Source: Nisaea sp.
Lineage (GTDB): Bacteria > Pseudomonadota > Alphaproteobacteria > Thalassobaculales > Thalassobaculaceae
NCBI RefSeq assembly: GCF_017640745.1
Contig: NZ_JAEPQA010000001.1
Coordinates: forward strand, 268,852-332,851
Direction: 5' to 3'
Length of the DNA: 64,000 nt
This document shows positions 53,111 to 64,000 of this stretch, one piece after another. A program made the position numbers and the translations under genes. The notes beneath the pieces were generated by a model that worked only from the letters and a program-made list of their open reading frames with translations, ran no database searches and was not told the origin of the DNA. Each line of letters begins with the position of its first letter. Within the stretch, counting starts at the first letter, position 1.

Positions 53111-55887
53111 GCGAGCGCATCTCTTTCGAGTTGAACGGCGAGACCGTCGAAGCCAATCCGGGCGAAACCATCTGGCAGGTCGCGGACCGTCTCGGGACCG
53201 AGATCCCGCATCTCTGCTGGCAGCCGGAAAAGGATTACCGCGCGGACGGTAATTGCCGCGCCTGCATGGTCGAGATCGAGGGCGAGCGTACCCTCGCCGC
53301 CTCCTGCATCCGGACGCCGAGTCCCGGCATGAAGGTCCATACCGCCAGCGAGCGGGCGAAGAAGTCCCGCGAGATGGTGTTCGAACTGCTCATCGCCGAC
53401 CAGCCGGAGCGCGAGACGAGCCACGATCCGGACTCCAAATTCTGGAACTGGGTCGACGCAATGCAGATCGGCGACGCCAGCCGCTTCCCGGCCGGCAGCA
53501 GGCCGCTCGCCGACAGCAGCCATTCCGCCATCGCGGTCAATCTGGATGCCTGCATCAACTGCAATCTCTGCGTCCGCGCCTGCCGCGAAGTGCAGGTGAA
53601 CGACGTCATCGGCATGGCCTATCGCGGCAACGGCTCCAAGATCGTCTTTGATTTCGACGAGGGCATGGGCGAGTCCACCTGCGTTGCCTGCGGCGAATGT
53701 GTCCAGGCCTGCCCGACCGGCGCGCTGATGGAAGCGAACCTGCTCGACAAGGCGGGCCATCGCACGGAATACGCAGACCGCGTGGTCGACACGCTCTGCC
53801 CCTATTGCGGTGTCGGCTGCCAGACCCGGGTCCATGTGAAGGACGACAAGATCCTCCATATCGACGGGCGCGACGGTCCGGCCAACGTCAACCGGCTCTG
53901 CGTCAAGGGCCGCTTCGGTTTCGACTATATCCACCATCCCGACCGGCTGACGGTCCCCCTCATCCGGCGCGACGACGCGCCAAAGGCGGGCGACCAGCAG
54001 ATCGGCCGCGGAGAGGTTTCGAAATATTTCCGCGAGGCCACGTGGGAGGAAGCTCTCGACCGCGCGGCGGTGGGCCTGAAGAAGGTCTTCGACCGCGACG
54101 GCGGCAGCGCGCTTGCCGGATTCGGCTCGGCGAAGTGCTCGAACGAAGAAGCCTATCTCTTCCAGAAACTCATCCGTCAGGGCTTCGGCACGAACAATGT
54201 CGACCATTGCACCCGGCTCTGCCACGCCTCCTCCGTCGCGGCCCTCATGGAAGGCCTGAACTCCGGCGCGGTAACGGCACCCTTCACGGCAGCGGAACAG
54301 AGCGACTGCATCATCGTCATCGGCGCCCGACCGGCGGAGAACCATCCGGTCGCCGCCACCTTCCTGAAGAACGCGGCGAAGCGCGGCAAGGAACTGATCG
54401 TGATGGACCCGCGAGGACAGAATAACGGCCTCTCGCGCCATGCGACCCGCGTGCTGCAGTTCAAGCCAGGCTCTGACGTGGCGCTGCTGAACGGCATGCT
54501 GCACACCATCGTCGAGGAAGAGCTCTACGACCGGCAGTATGTCGCCGCGAACACCGAGGGCTTCGAGGCGCTGAAATCCAGCATCAAGGATTTCTCGCCG
54601 GAGAAGATGGAGGAGATCTGCGGCATCCCGGCCGAGACGGTTCGCTCCGTCGCGCGGCTCTACGCGACCTCGACCGCCTCGCTGATCTTCTGGGGCATGG
54701 GCGTCTCGCAGCACATCCACGGCACCGACAACGCGCGCTGCCTGATCGCTCTGGCGCTCACCACCGGTCAAATCGGCCGTCCGGGCGCCGGCCTGCACCC
54801 GCTGCGCGGCCAGAACAACGTCCAGGGCGCCTCCGACGCCGGTCTGATCCCGATGGTCTTCCCCGACTACAAATCGGTCGAGGATGCGGATATCCGCTCC
54901 CATTACGAGGAGTTCTGGGGAACCCAGCTCGATCCGAAAAAGGGGCTCACCGTCGTCGAGATCATCGACGCGATCCTCGCCGACGAGATCAAGGCGATGT
55001 ACATCCTCGGCGAGAACCCGGCGATGTCCGATCCGGATCAGAACCATGCCCGCGCCGCGCTCGCGAAGCTCGAGCATCTCGTCGTGCAGGATATCTTCCT
55101 GACCGAGACCGCCTGGCATGCCGATGTTGTGCTGCCCGCTTCGGCTCATGCCGAGAAATGGGGCACTTTCACCAACACCAACCGGCAGGTCCAGATCGCC
55201 CGCCCCGTGGTTCCCGCCCCCGGCCAGGCCCGGCAGGACTGGGAACTGGTGCAGGAGCTGGCCCGCCGCATCGGGCTTGACTGGAACTACGGCCATCCTT
55301 CGGACGTCTTCGCCGAAATGACCGAAGTCATGCCGTCGCTGAAGAACATCACCTGGCAGCGGCTGGAACGCGAGGAAGCCGTCACCTACCCGTGCGATGC
55401 GCCGGACAGGCCGGGCAATGCGATCATCTTCGGCGACCGCTTCCCGACCGCCACCGGGCGGGCCAAGATCGTGCCCGCCCAGGTGACGCCACCGGCCGAA
55501 CTTCCCGACGCGGACTATCCGATGGTGCTCACCACCGGACGCCTGCTGGAGCACTGGCACACCGGGAGCATGACGCGCCGCTCGGCGACTTTGGATGCCC
55601 TGGAACCGGAAGCGATCGCCGCCCTCAACCGCTGGGACATGAAGCGGATGGGCGTTTCGGCGGGCGATTTCGTACGCGTCTCCACCCGGCGCGGAGAAGT
55701 CACCCTGAAAGCACGGCAGGATGTCGACGTCCCGGAAGGGATGATCTTCATCCCGTTCTGCTTCGCCGAGGCGGCCGCCAACCTTCTTACCAACCCGCAG
55801 CTTGATCCGATGGGCAAGATCCCGGAGTTCAAGTTCTGCGCTGCCAAGATCGAACCATTAACGGAAAAAGTCGAAGCCGCCGAATGA
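53107..55887 (+). CDS. fdsA: formate dehydrogenase alpha subunit, Mo/W-bis-MGD, Cys type
   Basis: A 926-residue catalytic subunit. The N-terminal part is NuoG-like: a [2Fe-2S] domain (CWQPEKDY, GNCRAC) followed by [4Fe-4S] ferredoxin motifs (CINCNLCVRAC, CVACGECVQAC). Then comes the molybdopterin oxidoreductase core with CPYCGVGC as the first cluster. The metal ligand is Cys372 in HCTRLCHASS, where selenoenzymes have Sec, so no SECIS element is required. It oxidises formate to CO2 in the cytoplasm. No fdhD or fdsD follows, although these are normally needed or usual. The ATG at 53107 overlaps the upstream stop. Confidence 0.93.
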   Translation: MSERISFELNGETVEANPGETIWQVADRLGTEIPHLCWQPEKDYRADGNCRACMVEIEGERTLAASCIRTPSPGMKVHTASERAKKSREMVFELLIADQPERETSHDPDSKFWNWVDAMQIGDASRFPAGSRPLADSSHSAIAVNLDACINCNLCVRACREVQVNDVIGMAYRGNGSKIVFDFDEGMGESTCVACGECVQACPTGALMEANLLDKAGHRTEYADRVVDTLCPYCGVGCQTRVHVKDDKILHIDGRDGPANVNRLCVKGRFGFDYIHHPDRLTVPLIRRDDAPKAGDQQIGRGEVSKYFREATWEEALDRAAVGLKKVFDRDGGSALAGFGSAKCSNEEAYLFQKLIRQGFGTNNVDHCTRLCHASSVAALMEGLNSGAVTAPFTAAEQSDCIIVIGARPAENHPVAATFLKNAAKRGKELIVMDPRGQNNGLSRHATRVLQFKPGSDVALLNGMLHTIVEEELYDRQYVAANTEGFEALKSSIKDFSPEKMEEICGIPAETVRSVARLYATSTASLIFWGMGVSQHIHGTDNARCLIALALTTGQIGRPGAGLHPLRGQNNVQGASDAGLIPMVFPDYKSVEDADIRSHYEEFWGTQLDPKKGLTVVEIIDAILADEIKAMYILGENPAMSDPDQNHARAALAKLEHLVVQDIFLTETAWHADVVLPASAHAEKWGTFTNTNRQVQIARPVVPAPGQARQDWELVQELARRIGLDWNYGHPSDVFAEMTEVMPSLKNITWQRLEREEAVTYPCDAPDRPGNAIIFGDRFPTATGRAKIVPAQVTPPAELPDADYPMVLTTGRLLEHWHTGSMTRRSATLDALEPEAIAALNRWDMKRMGVSAGDFVRVSTRRGEVTLKARQDVDVPEGMIFIPFCFAEAAANLLTNPQLDPMGKIPEFKFCAAKIEPLTEKVEAAE

Positions 55888-55911
55888 ACCAGGCGGCAGG
55901 GGGAGGAAGAA

Positions 55912-56733
55912 ATGGCAATCAAGGATCTGGCCGTAGCGTTCAACGGCGGTGAAAGCTCGCGCGCGGCTCTTCGTCTGGCCGTGCGGATGGCGGACAAGTA
56001 CGGCGCGACCATCACCGGCCTGCATGTCAGCCCGCCGATGAAGCTGGACAGCCTGACCCGTCAGTGGATCCCGGAAAGCACACTCGAATCCCTCAAGCAG
56101 GCGGAAGCCGACAATGTCGCCGGGATCGAGGCCAAGTTTCGCGAGGACCTGAAGGCGCTCGGCCACAAGAACAACGGCGACTGGTCCGCCGAAAAAGGCG
56201 AGCCGACACGGGTTCTCGCCAAGGCCGCCCGCTATTTCGACATTCTTCTGACCGGGCAGGTCAATGGCAGCAGCGGAACCGCAGACATGTTCCGGCCGGA
56301 AGACGTGGTGCTGCTCTCGGGCAAACCGGTAATCATCGTGCCGACGGCCTACAAGGACCGCGCCTTCAACGAGTTCGCGGTCGTCGCCTGGGACGGCAGC
56401 CGTCCGGCGGCCCGCGCCCTGACCGACGCAATGCAGATACTCGAAACCAAGAAGCGCCTGGACCTCGTAACCGTGGTACCGGACGACACACCGCCGGATT
56501 GCGGCCACGATATCCTGCGCCACCTGCGCCGCCATGGCATCGATGCGCGTCAGGTCGTACTTCGCGAGGAAGGCGGGATCGGCAAGACGATCCTCTCCCA
56601 CTGCGCCAAGACCGATCCCGATATCATGGTCATGGGTGCCTACAGCCGCACCCGGATCCGGGAGGACATTTTCGGCGGCACGACGCGCGACGTGCTCGAA
56701 AACATGACCGTCCCGGTACTCATGGCGCACTGA
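55912..56733 (+). CDS. universal stress protein (tandem Usp type)
   Basis: A 273-residue UspA-like protein with two Usp-type halves. The first begins MAIKDLAVAFNGGESSRAALRLAVRMA; the second begins FNEFAVVAWDGSRPAARALTDA and ends with MVMGAYSRTRIREDIFGGTTRDVL, whose spaced glycines are the ATP-binding motif. A strong GGGGGAGGAAGAA site precedes the ATG, 24 bp after the formate dehydrogenase alpha subunit, implying co-transcription. Its role with formate oxidation is unknown. It is followed by a bifurcated terminator-like hairpin. Confidence 0.85.
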   Translation: MAIKDLAVAFNGGESSRAALRLAVRMADKYGATITGLHVSPPMKLDSLTRQWIPESTLESLKQAEADNVAGIEAKFREDLKALGHKNNGDWSAEKGEPTRVLAKAARYFDILLTGQVNGSSGTADMFRPEDVVLLSGKPVIIVPTAYKDRAFNEFAVVAWDGSRPAARALTDAMQILETKKRLDLVTVVPDDTPPDCGHDILRHLRRHGIDARQVVLREEGGIGKTILSHCAKTDPDIMVMGAYSRTRIREDIFGGTTRDVLENMTVPVLMAH

Positions 56734-56753
56734 GCCTGCGGCCAAGCGTCACG

Positions 56754-56790
56754 AAAGAGTCAAATTGGGCTCCAATCCGCGACTCTTTGC
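56754..56790 (+). terminator. bifurcated terminator-like hairpin after the universal stress gene
   Basis: An outer 8-bp stem AAAGAGTC/GACTCTTT (56754-56761 with 56781-56788) encloses an inner stem ATTGG-GCT-CCAAT (56764-56776), followed by TTTGCTTTC. It probably ends the formate dehydrogenase operon. Confidence 0.7.
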
Positions 56791-56830
56791 TTTCAACGGC
56801 GCCTTTCTTTGAGTAAACAGCTTGCGTCCC

Positions 56831-56904
56831 GTTGCACCTTCGCAGGTGCAACATTCAGACGGTGCCGTGCGTCCCGGACGCGAGTGCCCTGGACGCAAGG
56901 CACC
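56831..56904 (+). promoter_or_regulatory. structured 5' leader of ppdK with competing pairing elements
   Basis: Two hairpins occupy the 100 nt before the ppdK start. The first is GTTGCACCT-TCGC-AGGTGCAAC (56831-56852), a perfect 9-bp stem. The second pairs GGTGCC (56861-56866) with GGCACC (56899-56904) and GCGTCC (56869-56874) with GGACGC (56891-56896). A second GGACGC (56876-56881) and an earlier GCGTCC (56824-56829) allow alternative folds. A cis-regulatory RNA is a reasonable hypothesis; no known riboswitch class is recognised. Confidence 0.5.
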
Positions 56905-56929
56905 GGAACCATGACTTGGAGAGAGCGAC

Positions 56930-59617
<2,688 letters not shown>

Positions 59618-59642
59618 TCTGCGCAAGACAGACGATTGCGAG

Positions 59643-59668
59643 ACGCCGCCCCCTCCGGGCGGCGTTTT
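59643..59668 (+). terminator. rho-independent terminator of ppdK
   Basis: ACGCCGCCC-(C-rich 5-nt loop)-GGGCGGCGT forms a 9-bp GC-rich stem followed by TTTT and further T-rich sequence (TTTCTTTTC). It is 25 bp past the ppdK stop. Confidence 0.92.
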
Positions 59669-59840
59669 CGTTTCTTTTCTGTGCGATGTTCCGCCGCCCC
59701 GACCGTCCCTGACGAGCCCCATTGCACCCGGGAAGGTTTCGGCCTCTCCCGCAAAAATTTCAGTCTCGTTCAGATAATTTAAATAAAATCCAATCAATAA
59801 CAGGCCGTCACTTACAGCAGCCAGGACCAAGAGGCGGCCC

Positions 59841-60566
59841 ATGACGATTCCACGAATCCCGATGATCCTCATCGCGGCGATCACGGTTGCACTGATCGGC
59901 GAATATCTGCTGATCACAAGCCAATTCAACGAGACGATCGTCCGGGCCATCACTAATTCCTCGCAGGCCGCGAATGCGACGACGACCAAGCTGTTCATCA
60001 ACGAAGTCTATCCGCGCCTCGAAAGCCAGTTCGGCCTGAAGCACGACAAACCGGATGCTCCCGAAGACCTGAACGGCGAAGTCCTCCAGCGCGTCGACGA
60101 GACGATCCGCACCTTCATGCTCGGTACGGACATCATGAAGGTGAAGATCTTCAATACCGACGGGCTGACGGTCTATTCCAGCGACCCCGCACAGATCGGC
60201 GAGAATTACGGCGATCACCCACCGTTCATCGCGGCAACGCAGGGTAAACCGGGCAGCCAGATCTCGCACCGCGGAACCTTCTCTGCGCTCGACGGCCAGG
60301 TCTACGACCGCGACCTCGTCTCGAGCTACATTCCGATCGATGACCCCAACGGCGTGATTGTCGGGGTGGTCGAGATCTACACCGACCGGACCGGCACCCT
60401 GGAGCGGAGCATGCAGGACCTCCGGTCGATCAATTTTCTGGTGATGACCGCACTGATCGTCACGTTCGTCCTGATGATCGTCCTGTCTTGGTCCTTCTGG
60501 TGGTTCATCTCCAACGCGGCCCCCATAGAAGCCCTCGACCCGACCGCCCGCGACGACCGGACTTAA
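59841..60566 (+). CDS. membrane sensor protein with a periplasmic domain and no output domain
   Basis: A 241-residue protein with two membrane helices: residues about 5-25 (IPMILIAAITVALIGEYLLI) and about 200-225 (FLVMTALIVTFVLMIVLSW). The ~170-residue segment between them is periplasmic and has PAS/Cache-like phrases (MKVKIFNTDGLTVYSSDPAQIGENY; GVIVGVVEIYTD), as in the input modules of kinases and diguanylate cyclases. Only about 15 residues follow the second helix, so there is no catalytic part. The next gene starts 2 bp later and encodes a hybrid kinase, which suggests a two-chain receptor. Confidence 0.8.
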   Translation: MTIPRIPMILIAAITVALIGEYLLITSQFNETIVRAITNSSQAANATTTKLFINEVYPRLESQFGLKHDKPDAPEDLNGEVLQRVDETIRTFMLGTDIMKVKIFNTDGLTVYSSDPAQIGENYGDHPPFIAATQGKPGSQISHRGTFSALDGQVYDRDLVSSYIPIDDPNGVIVGVVEIYTDRTGTLERSMQDLRSINFLVMTALIVTFVLMIVLSWSFWWFISNAAPIEALDPTARDDRT

Positions 60567-60568
60567 AA

Positions 60569-62542
60569 ATGAAGCGTCGGATCGCTCCTTCGTTCGTCAT
60601 TCTCCTTACGCTTGGAAGCGTGTTGTTCTGCGGCACGATCATCTCGATCGTCTTCTGGAACCAAAAAAAGCTTGAGTTCCAGTCCTATGAGCTGGTCGCG
60701 GAGGCCTATTCGAACTCGATATCGACATTCCGGGAGTTCTACGGAACGGTCATTCTCGACCGCGTGCGGTCAACGGATATCGACGTGACGCACGATTATC
60801 TGGCGAGAGAAAACGCCATCCCGATCCCGGCGACCATGACCCTGGACCTCACCCAGTTCCTCAACAGCCGGAACGCCAACGTGAACCTGCGCGTCACCAG
60901 CGAGTTCCCGTTCCCGTGGCGCTCCGAGCGCAAGCTGACGGACTTCGAGAAGGAGGCACTTTCGAGATTCCGGAGCAGCTTCGACAATCGCTATTCCCGG
61001 CTTTCGGAAACCGAGGACGGCGAGATCTTCCGTTTCGCAACCCCGATCCGGATGAAGGAGAACTGCGTCGCCTGCCACAACAGTCATCCGTCCTCGCCAA
61101 AAACCGACTGGAAGATTGGCGACATCAGGGGACTTCAGGTCGTCTCCATCGACCCGAACCAGGGACATGGTTTGCAAAATCCCGACGGGGCCTATTTCGT
61201 CGTCATCGCGACGCTTCTGTTCTTCGGCTTCACGTTCTCGGTGATCTTCTGGCTGCTCTCCAAGAACAACCTCTCCTTCCGCCTGCTCATCCGCGAGAAG
61301 GAACAGCACCAGAAAGCCCGCGAGGAAGCCGAGCGGTCGAGCCAGGCCAAGACACGTTTCCTCGGCGTCGTCAGCCACGAGATGCGGACACCGCTGAATG
61401 CCGTGAACGGCATGCTACGGGAAATCGAATATGCCACGTCCGACGAGCGCATCCTGAAAATGGCACGGGTCGCCCATGCCTCCTCCGACATGCTGTGCGG
61501 GCTGATCGAGGACGTGATCGACGTGACCCGGCTGGAGAACGACAAGTTCACCTTCAATCCTTCCGATTTCAGCATCCAGGCCCTGATCGACGAGGTTGCA
61601 AGCCTGCTCGCCGAACGCGCACGGGACCGGGGTAACACTGTCGAGTTCGTCGAGGGCTCCGACGATACCAGGTACGTCCGGAGCGACCGGAACCGGCTGA
61701 AACAGGTTCTCGTGAATCTTGTCGGCAATGCGATCAAGTTCACCCAGCAGGGCATGATCGTCATCGGCTTCCGACTGCAGCCGGAAGCGGACGGCGTCCG
61801 GCTCTTCATCGACGTCTCGGATACCGGCAAGGGCGTTGCTCCCGAGGAGATCGATGAGATCTTCGACCGGTTCTACCAGTCACGAGTCGGCGACGGTCTC
61901 GGCCTCGGGCTGTGGATCAGCAAGGACATCATCAACCGGCTCGGCGGGGACATCACTGTCAGCAGCGAACTCGGCCAGGGAAGCCGGTTTACGGTCAGCA
62001 TTCCGGTCACTCTCGCCGAGCGGCCGGCACTTCCCTCCGACACCAGGATCTTCGGACAGCCGCTCGACGGCATCACGCTTCTCGTCGCCGAGGACAACAG
62101 CACGAACAGATATGTCATCGATCACATCATCGGCCGCCTCGGCGGCGCGGTGGAATTCGCCGAAGACGGCGAGATCGCCGTCAGCAAGGCCCTCAGGAAG
62201 CGCTACGACGTGATCCTCATGGACATCAACATGCCGGGTATGGACGGCATGACCGCCTTCGGGAAAATCAGCGAGCAGGCCGGCACCGCTATGCCGCCGG
62301 TCATAGCGCTGACCGCGAATGCGCTGGCCGAGAACGTCGCGGAATATCTCGGTATCGGGATGAAGGCCTGCGTCACCAAGCCGATCGACGAGGCGGACCT
62401 GATCGCTGCCGTTCTGGCCGCCCTCGGCAGATCAGTGCCGGAGTTCATGCCATCCGGGCAGACCGACAATGGGCCGGCGCAGCTTTCCGAAAAGCAGAAG
62501 AATGCACTCGCCGACTTCATGTCGGACTTCGACGACAGCTGA
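60569..62542 (+). CDS. hybrid histidine kinase with periplasmic DUF3365-type CxxCH sensor and receiver
   Basis: A 657-residue hybrid kinase. After a membrane anchor (about residues 8-28) a periplasmic domain of about 180 residues carries one c-type haem motif, CVACH (Cys166, Cys169, His170, in MKENCVACHNSHPSSPKTDWKIGDIRG), typical of DUF3365-like sensors. A second helix (about 210-230) leads to HisKA (GVVSHEMRTPLNAV, His270), HATPase (LVGNAIKFT, VSDTGKGV, GLGLGLWI) and a C-terminal receiver with Asp552 (VILMDINMPGMDG). It may sense redox state, oxygen or NO through haem (inference). It starts 2 bp after the sensor gene. Confidence 0.9.
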   Translation: MKRRIAPSFVILLTLGSVLFCGTIISIVFWNQKKLEFQSYELVAEAYSNSISTFREFYGTVILDRVRSTDIDVTHDYLARENAIPIPATMTLDLTQFLNSRNANVNLRVTSEFPFPWRSERKLTDFEKEALSRFRSSFDNRYSRLSETEDGEIFRFATPIRMKENCVACHNSHPSSPKTDWKIGDIRGLQVVSIDPNQGHGLQNPDGAYFVVIATLLFFGFTFSVIFWLLSKNNLSFRLLIREKEQHQKAREEAERSSQAKTRFLGVVSHEMRTPLNAVNGMLREIEYATSDERILKMARVAHASSDMLCGLIEDVIDVTRLENDKFTFNPSDFSIQALIDEVASLLAERARDRGNTVEFVEGSDDTRYVRSDRNRLKQVLVNLVGNAIKFTQQGMIVIGFRLQPEADGVRLFIDVSDTGKGVAPEEIDEIFDRFYQSRVGDGLGLGLWISKDIINRLGGDITVSSELGQGSRFTVSIPVTLAERPALPSDTRIFGQPLDGITLLVAEDNSTNRYVIDHIIGRLGGAVEFAEDGEIAVSKALRKRYDVILMDINMPGMDGMTAFGKISEQAGTAMPPVIALTANALAENVAEYLGIGMKACVTKPIDEADLIAAVLAALGRSVPEFMPSGQTDNGPAQLSEKQKNALADFMSDFDDS

Positions 62543-62558
62543 GAGCGCCGGGGCGGCT

Positions 62559-62577
62559 CCGGGCGCTTGCCGCCCGG
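62559..62577 (+). terminator. GC-rich hairpin after the hybrid kinase gene
   Basis: CCGGGCG-CTTGC-CGCCCGG (7-bp stem) lies 17 bp past the kinase stop with no T-run. Two more small hairpins follow, TCGCCC-GGGC-GGGCGA (62600-62615) and GGTCGT-CTT-ACGACC (62628-62642), so the whole gap before the ggt gene is structured. Efficient termination is uncertain. Confidence 0.4.
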
Positions 62578-62695
62578 GAAGTGCATTTTGAATTGATCAT
62601 CGCCCGGGCGGGCGACATCCTGATTCCGGTCGTCTTACGACCTTTCACCATGGGTGCGGGTGTCCTGCCCGCGTCGTTCCAACGGAGAAATTCAA

Positions 62696-64000
62696 ATGGT
62701 TGCCGTCTATTCACACGGCCGTCCGACTGTACGTGCTGTCGGCGGAATTGTCTCTTCCGCTCACCCGCTCGCCTCGGCGGCCGGCGCGAAGATGCTGGAG
62801 GCCGGCGGCAATGCGTTCGATGCGGTCGTCGCCACTGCCGCAGTCCTGAATGTCGCAGAACCTTTCATGTCCGGTCTGGCCGGCCTCGGCTGCGCCACGC
62901 TGTTCACGGCGAAGGACGGAAAAGTCCGCGTTCTCGACTTCCATCCGCCAGTGCCCGCCGCCTTCGACGCCGACAAGCTCGATAGTCTCGATATCCGCGA
63001 CGGCGCGAATGCCAGCGGCACGCCTGGCAATCTCGCGGGCTGGTGCAAGCTCGCTTCCGAGCTCGGCACTCTCCCCCTCTCCACCCTGCTGGCGCCGGCG
63101 ATCCGGCATGCCCGGCAAGGCGTTCCGGTATCCCCCTTCTTCGTCGAAATGGTCGCCGTTAGCCGACCGAGAACGATGCAGCCGGAATGGCTCTCGACCT
63201 ATATCGAGCCGTCCGGCAATGCCACGCTCAACACGGTCTTCAAGCAGCCCGATCTCGCGAATACCCTCGAGGCCATCGCCGCCGAGGGCCCGTCCTATCT
63301 CTACGACGGGCCGCTCGGCCGGCAGATGGTGTCGCATCTCCAGTCGCTCGGCGGCTGCATGTCCGAGGACGATCTCGCCGCCGTCGAGGCGGTCTGGGAA
63401 GAACCGGTGGTCACGAATTATCGCGGCCTCGACATTCACGTGCCGCCACCGCCCGCCGAGTCCTTCCAGTTCCTGCTGACCATGAAGCTGCTTGGCGGCA
63501 TCGATTTCGCCGGCAAGGAACATCTCTCTGCCGATCATCTGGATACGGTGTTCCGGGCCGTCCGCCTCGCGGCGGAAACCCGCATCCGCAACAACAAGTG
63601 CAGCCCGGAGATGGTCGCGGAGCTTCTGAGCGACCGCTATATGGACCCGCTACGCGACCTCCTGCTCGCCCCGGCGCCAATCATCGGACGGACGGAGCAG
63701 TTCGGTACCGGCCCGCTTCCGGACGGCGTCAAGCTGCGGGAGCACACGACGTCCATGTCCGCCGTCGACCGCGACGGCAACGCGATCTGCCTGACCCAGA
63801 GCCTCGGATCGATGTTCGGGTCCGGTGTCGTCATTCCGGGCACGGGCGTGATCATGAACAACTTCATGAACTGGGGCGATCTGCATCCGGACTCGCCGAA
63901 CCGCCTCGTCGGCGGTCAGCGCTTCGGCATGTGCCTCGCCCCCTCGATCTCTCTCACGGACGGCGAAGTCGTGCTCGCGCTTGGCACGCCCGGAAGCTAT
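62696..64000 (+). CDS. ggt: gamma-glutamyltransferase family protein, 3' end cut by the window
   Basis: The first 435 codons of a gamma-glutamyltransferase (Ntn-hydrolase) family protein, still open at the window end; the full family length is about 520-580. The large-subunit start is GIVSSAHPLASAAGAKMLEAGGNAFDAVVATA. The autoprocessing site that makes Thr351 the nucleophile is HTTSMSAVDRDGNAI; the usual third residue of the TTH motif is Ser here. No signal peptide is visible, so it may be cytoplasmic and act on glutathione-like or acylated beta-lactam-like amides. The ATG at 62696 follows CGGAGA. Confidence 0.9.
   Translation, partial: MVAVYSHGRPTVRAVGGIVSSAHPLASAAGAKMLEAGGNAFDAVVATAAVLNVAEPFMSGLAGLGCATLFTAKDGKVRVLDFHPPVPAAFDADKLDSLDIRDGANASGTPGNLAGWCKLASELGTLPLSTLLAPAIRHARQGVPVSPFFVEMVAVSRPRTMQPEWLSTYIEPSGNATLNTVFKQPDLANTLEAIAAEGPSYLYDGPLGRQMVSHLQSLGGCMSEDDLAAVEAVWEEPVVTNYRGLDIHVPPPPAESFQFLLTMKLLGGIDFAGKEHLSADHLDTVFRAVRLAAETRIRNNKCSPEMVAELLSDRYMDPLRDLLLAPAPIIGRTEQFGTGPLPDGVKLREHTTSMSAVDRDGNAICLTQSLGSMFGSGVVIPGTGVIMNNFMNWGDLHPDSPNRLVGGQRFGMCLAPSISLTDGEVVLALGTPGSY

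Noticed and set aside
54201-54240. Selenocysteine in the formate dehydrogenase alpha subunit
   Set aside because: The active-site codon is TGC (Cys372), not TGA, so no Sec insertion is needed.
52735-55560. A 941-codon open frame antisense to the formate dehydrogenase alpha subunit
   Set aside because: Same shadow effect; no recognisable domain or ribosome site, and the sense frame is unambiguous.

Overview
The window is GC-rich, gene-dense chromosomal DNA from an alphaproteobacterium. The gene content fits a free-living, probably marine member of the Rhodospirillales (cbb3 oxidase with CcoGHIS, an Fnr-type regulator, DUF2336 and DUF1127 proteins, tripartite tricarboxylate transport, PrpD/hydantoinase catabolism). 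The genus is a guess. I saw no rRNA, tRNA, insertion sequence, prophage or CRISPR array.

Layout. 1-3.8 kb: a DOPA-dioxygenase-like protein, a PAS protein, a Na+-coupled amino-acid-type symporter overlapping its LysR regulator by one base, and a DUF1127 protein. 3.9-9.1 kb: the phenylacetyl-CoA epoxidase operon paaABCDE, read leftwards, divergent from paaI-paaX across a short intergenic region with a perfect 10-bp inverted repeat. 9.6-14.3 kb: hydantoinase/oxoprolinase subunits A and B plus an orphan MlaF-type ABC ATPase with altered catalytic residues. 14.4-28.5 kb: a microaerobic respiration island (Fnr-type regulator, hemerythrin, HemN-like protein, ccoNOQP, ccoGHIS) tied together by FNR boxes. 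A fourth, fully symmetric FNR box lies between a DUF2189 membrane protein and a small unknown protein near 30.3 kb.

30.8-36.7 kb: a peptide-type ABC importer without an ATPase, a PmtA-like methyltransferase, HspQ and an MFS carrier. 36.7-43.6 kb: signalling genes (two histidine kinases, an Hpt protein fused to a degenerate receiver, a stand-alone receiver, a stand-alone Hpt protein, a DUF2336 protein) that look like a multi-part phosphorelay. 43.8-50.8 kb: a Tat-exported metallo-beta-lactamase-fold protein, an enol-lactonase-like hydrolase, an FG-GAP protein, a FAH-family hydrolase and a TctCBA transporter. 50.9-56.7 kb: an NAD-type formate dehydrogenase (NuoE-NuoF fusion plus Mo/Fe-S alpha subunit with catalytic Cys) and a universal stress protein, preceded by repeated TGGTATACCA-like sites. 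56.8-64 kb: pyruvate phosphate dikinase behind a structured leader, a two-gene membrane sensor system in which the kinase carries a CxxCH haem-c motif, and a gamma-glutamyltransferase cut by the window end.

The genes suggest an aerobic/microaerobic heterotroph that degrades aromatics, organic acids and amides, uses a high-affinity oxidase at low oxygen and can gain electrons from formate. No wholly new multi-gene system is demonstrated. The strongest leads for something undescribed are the 36.7-43.6 kb phosphorelay island, the split sensor/haem-c kinase pair, the structured ppdK leader, the orphan MlaF-like ATPase, and the FNR-box-associated DUF2189/99-residue protein pair.
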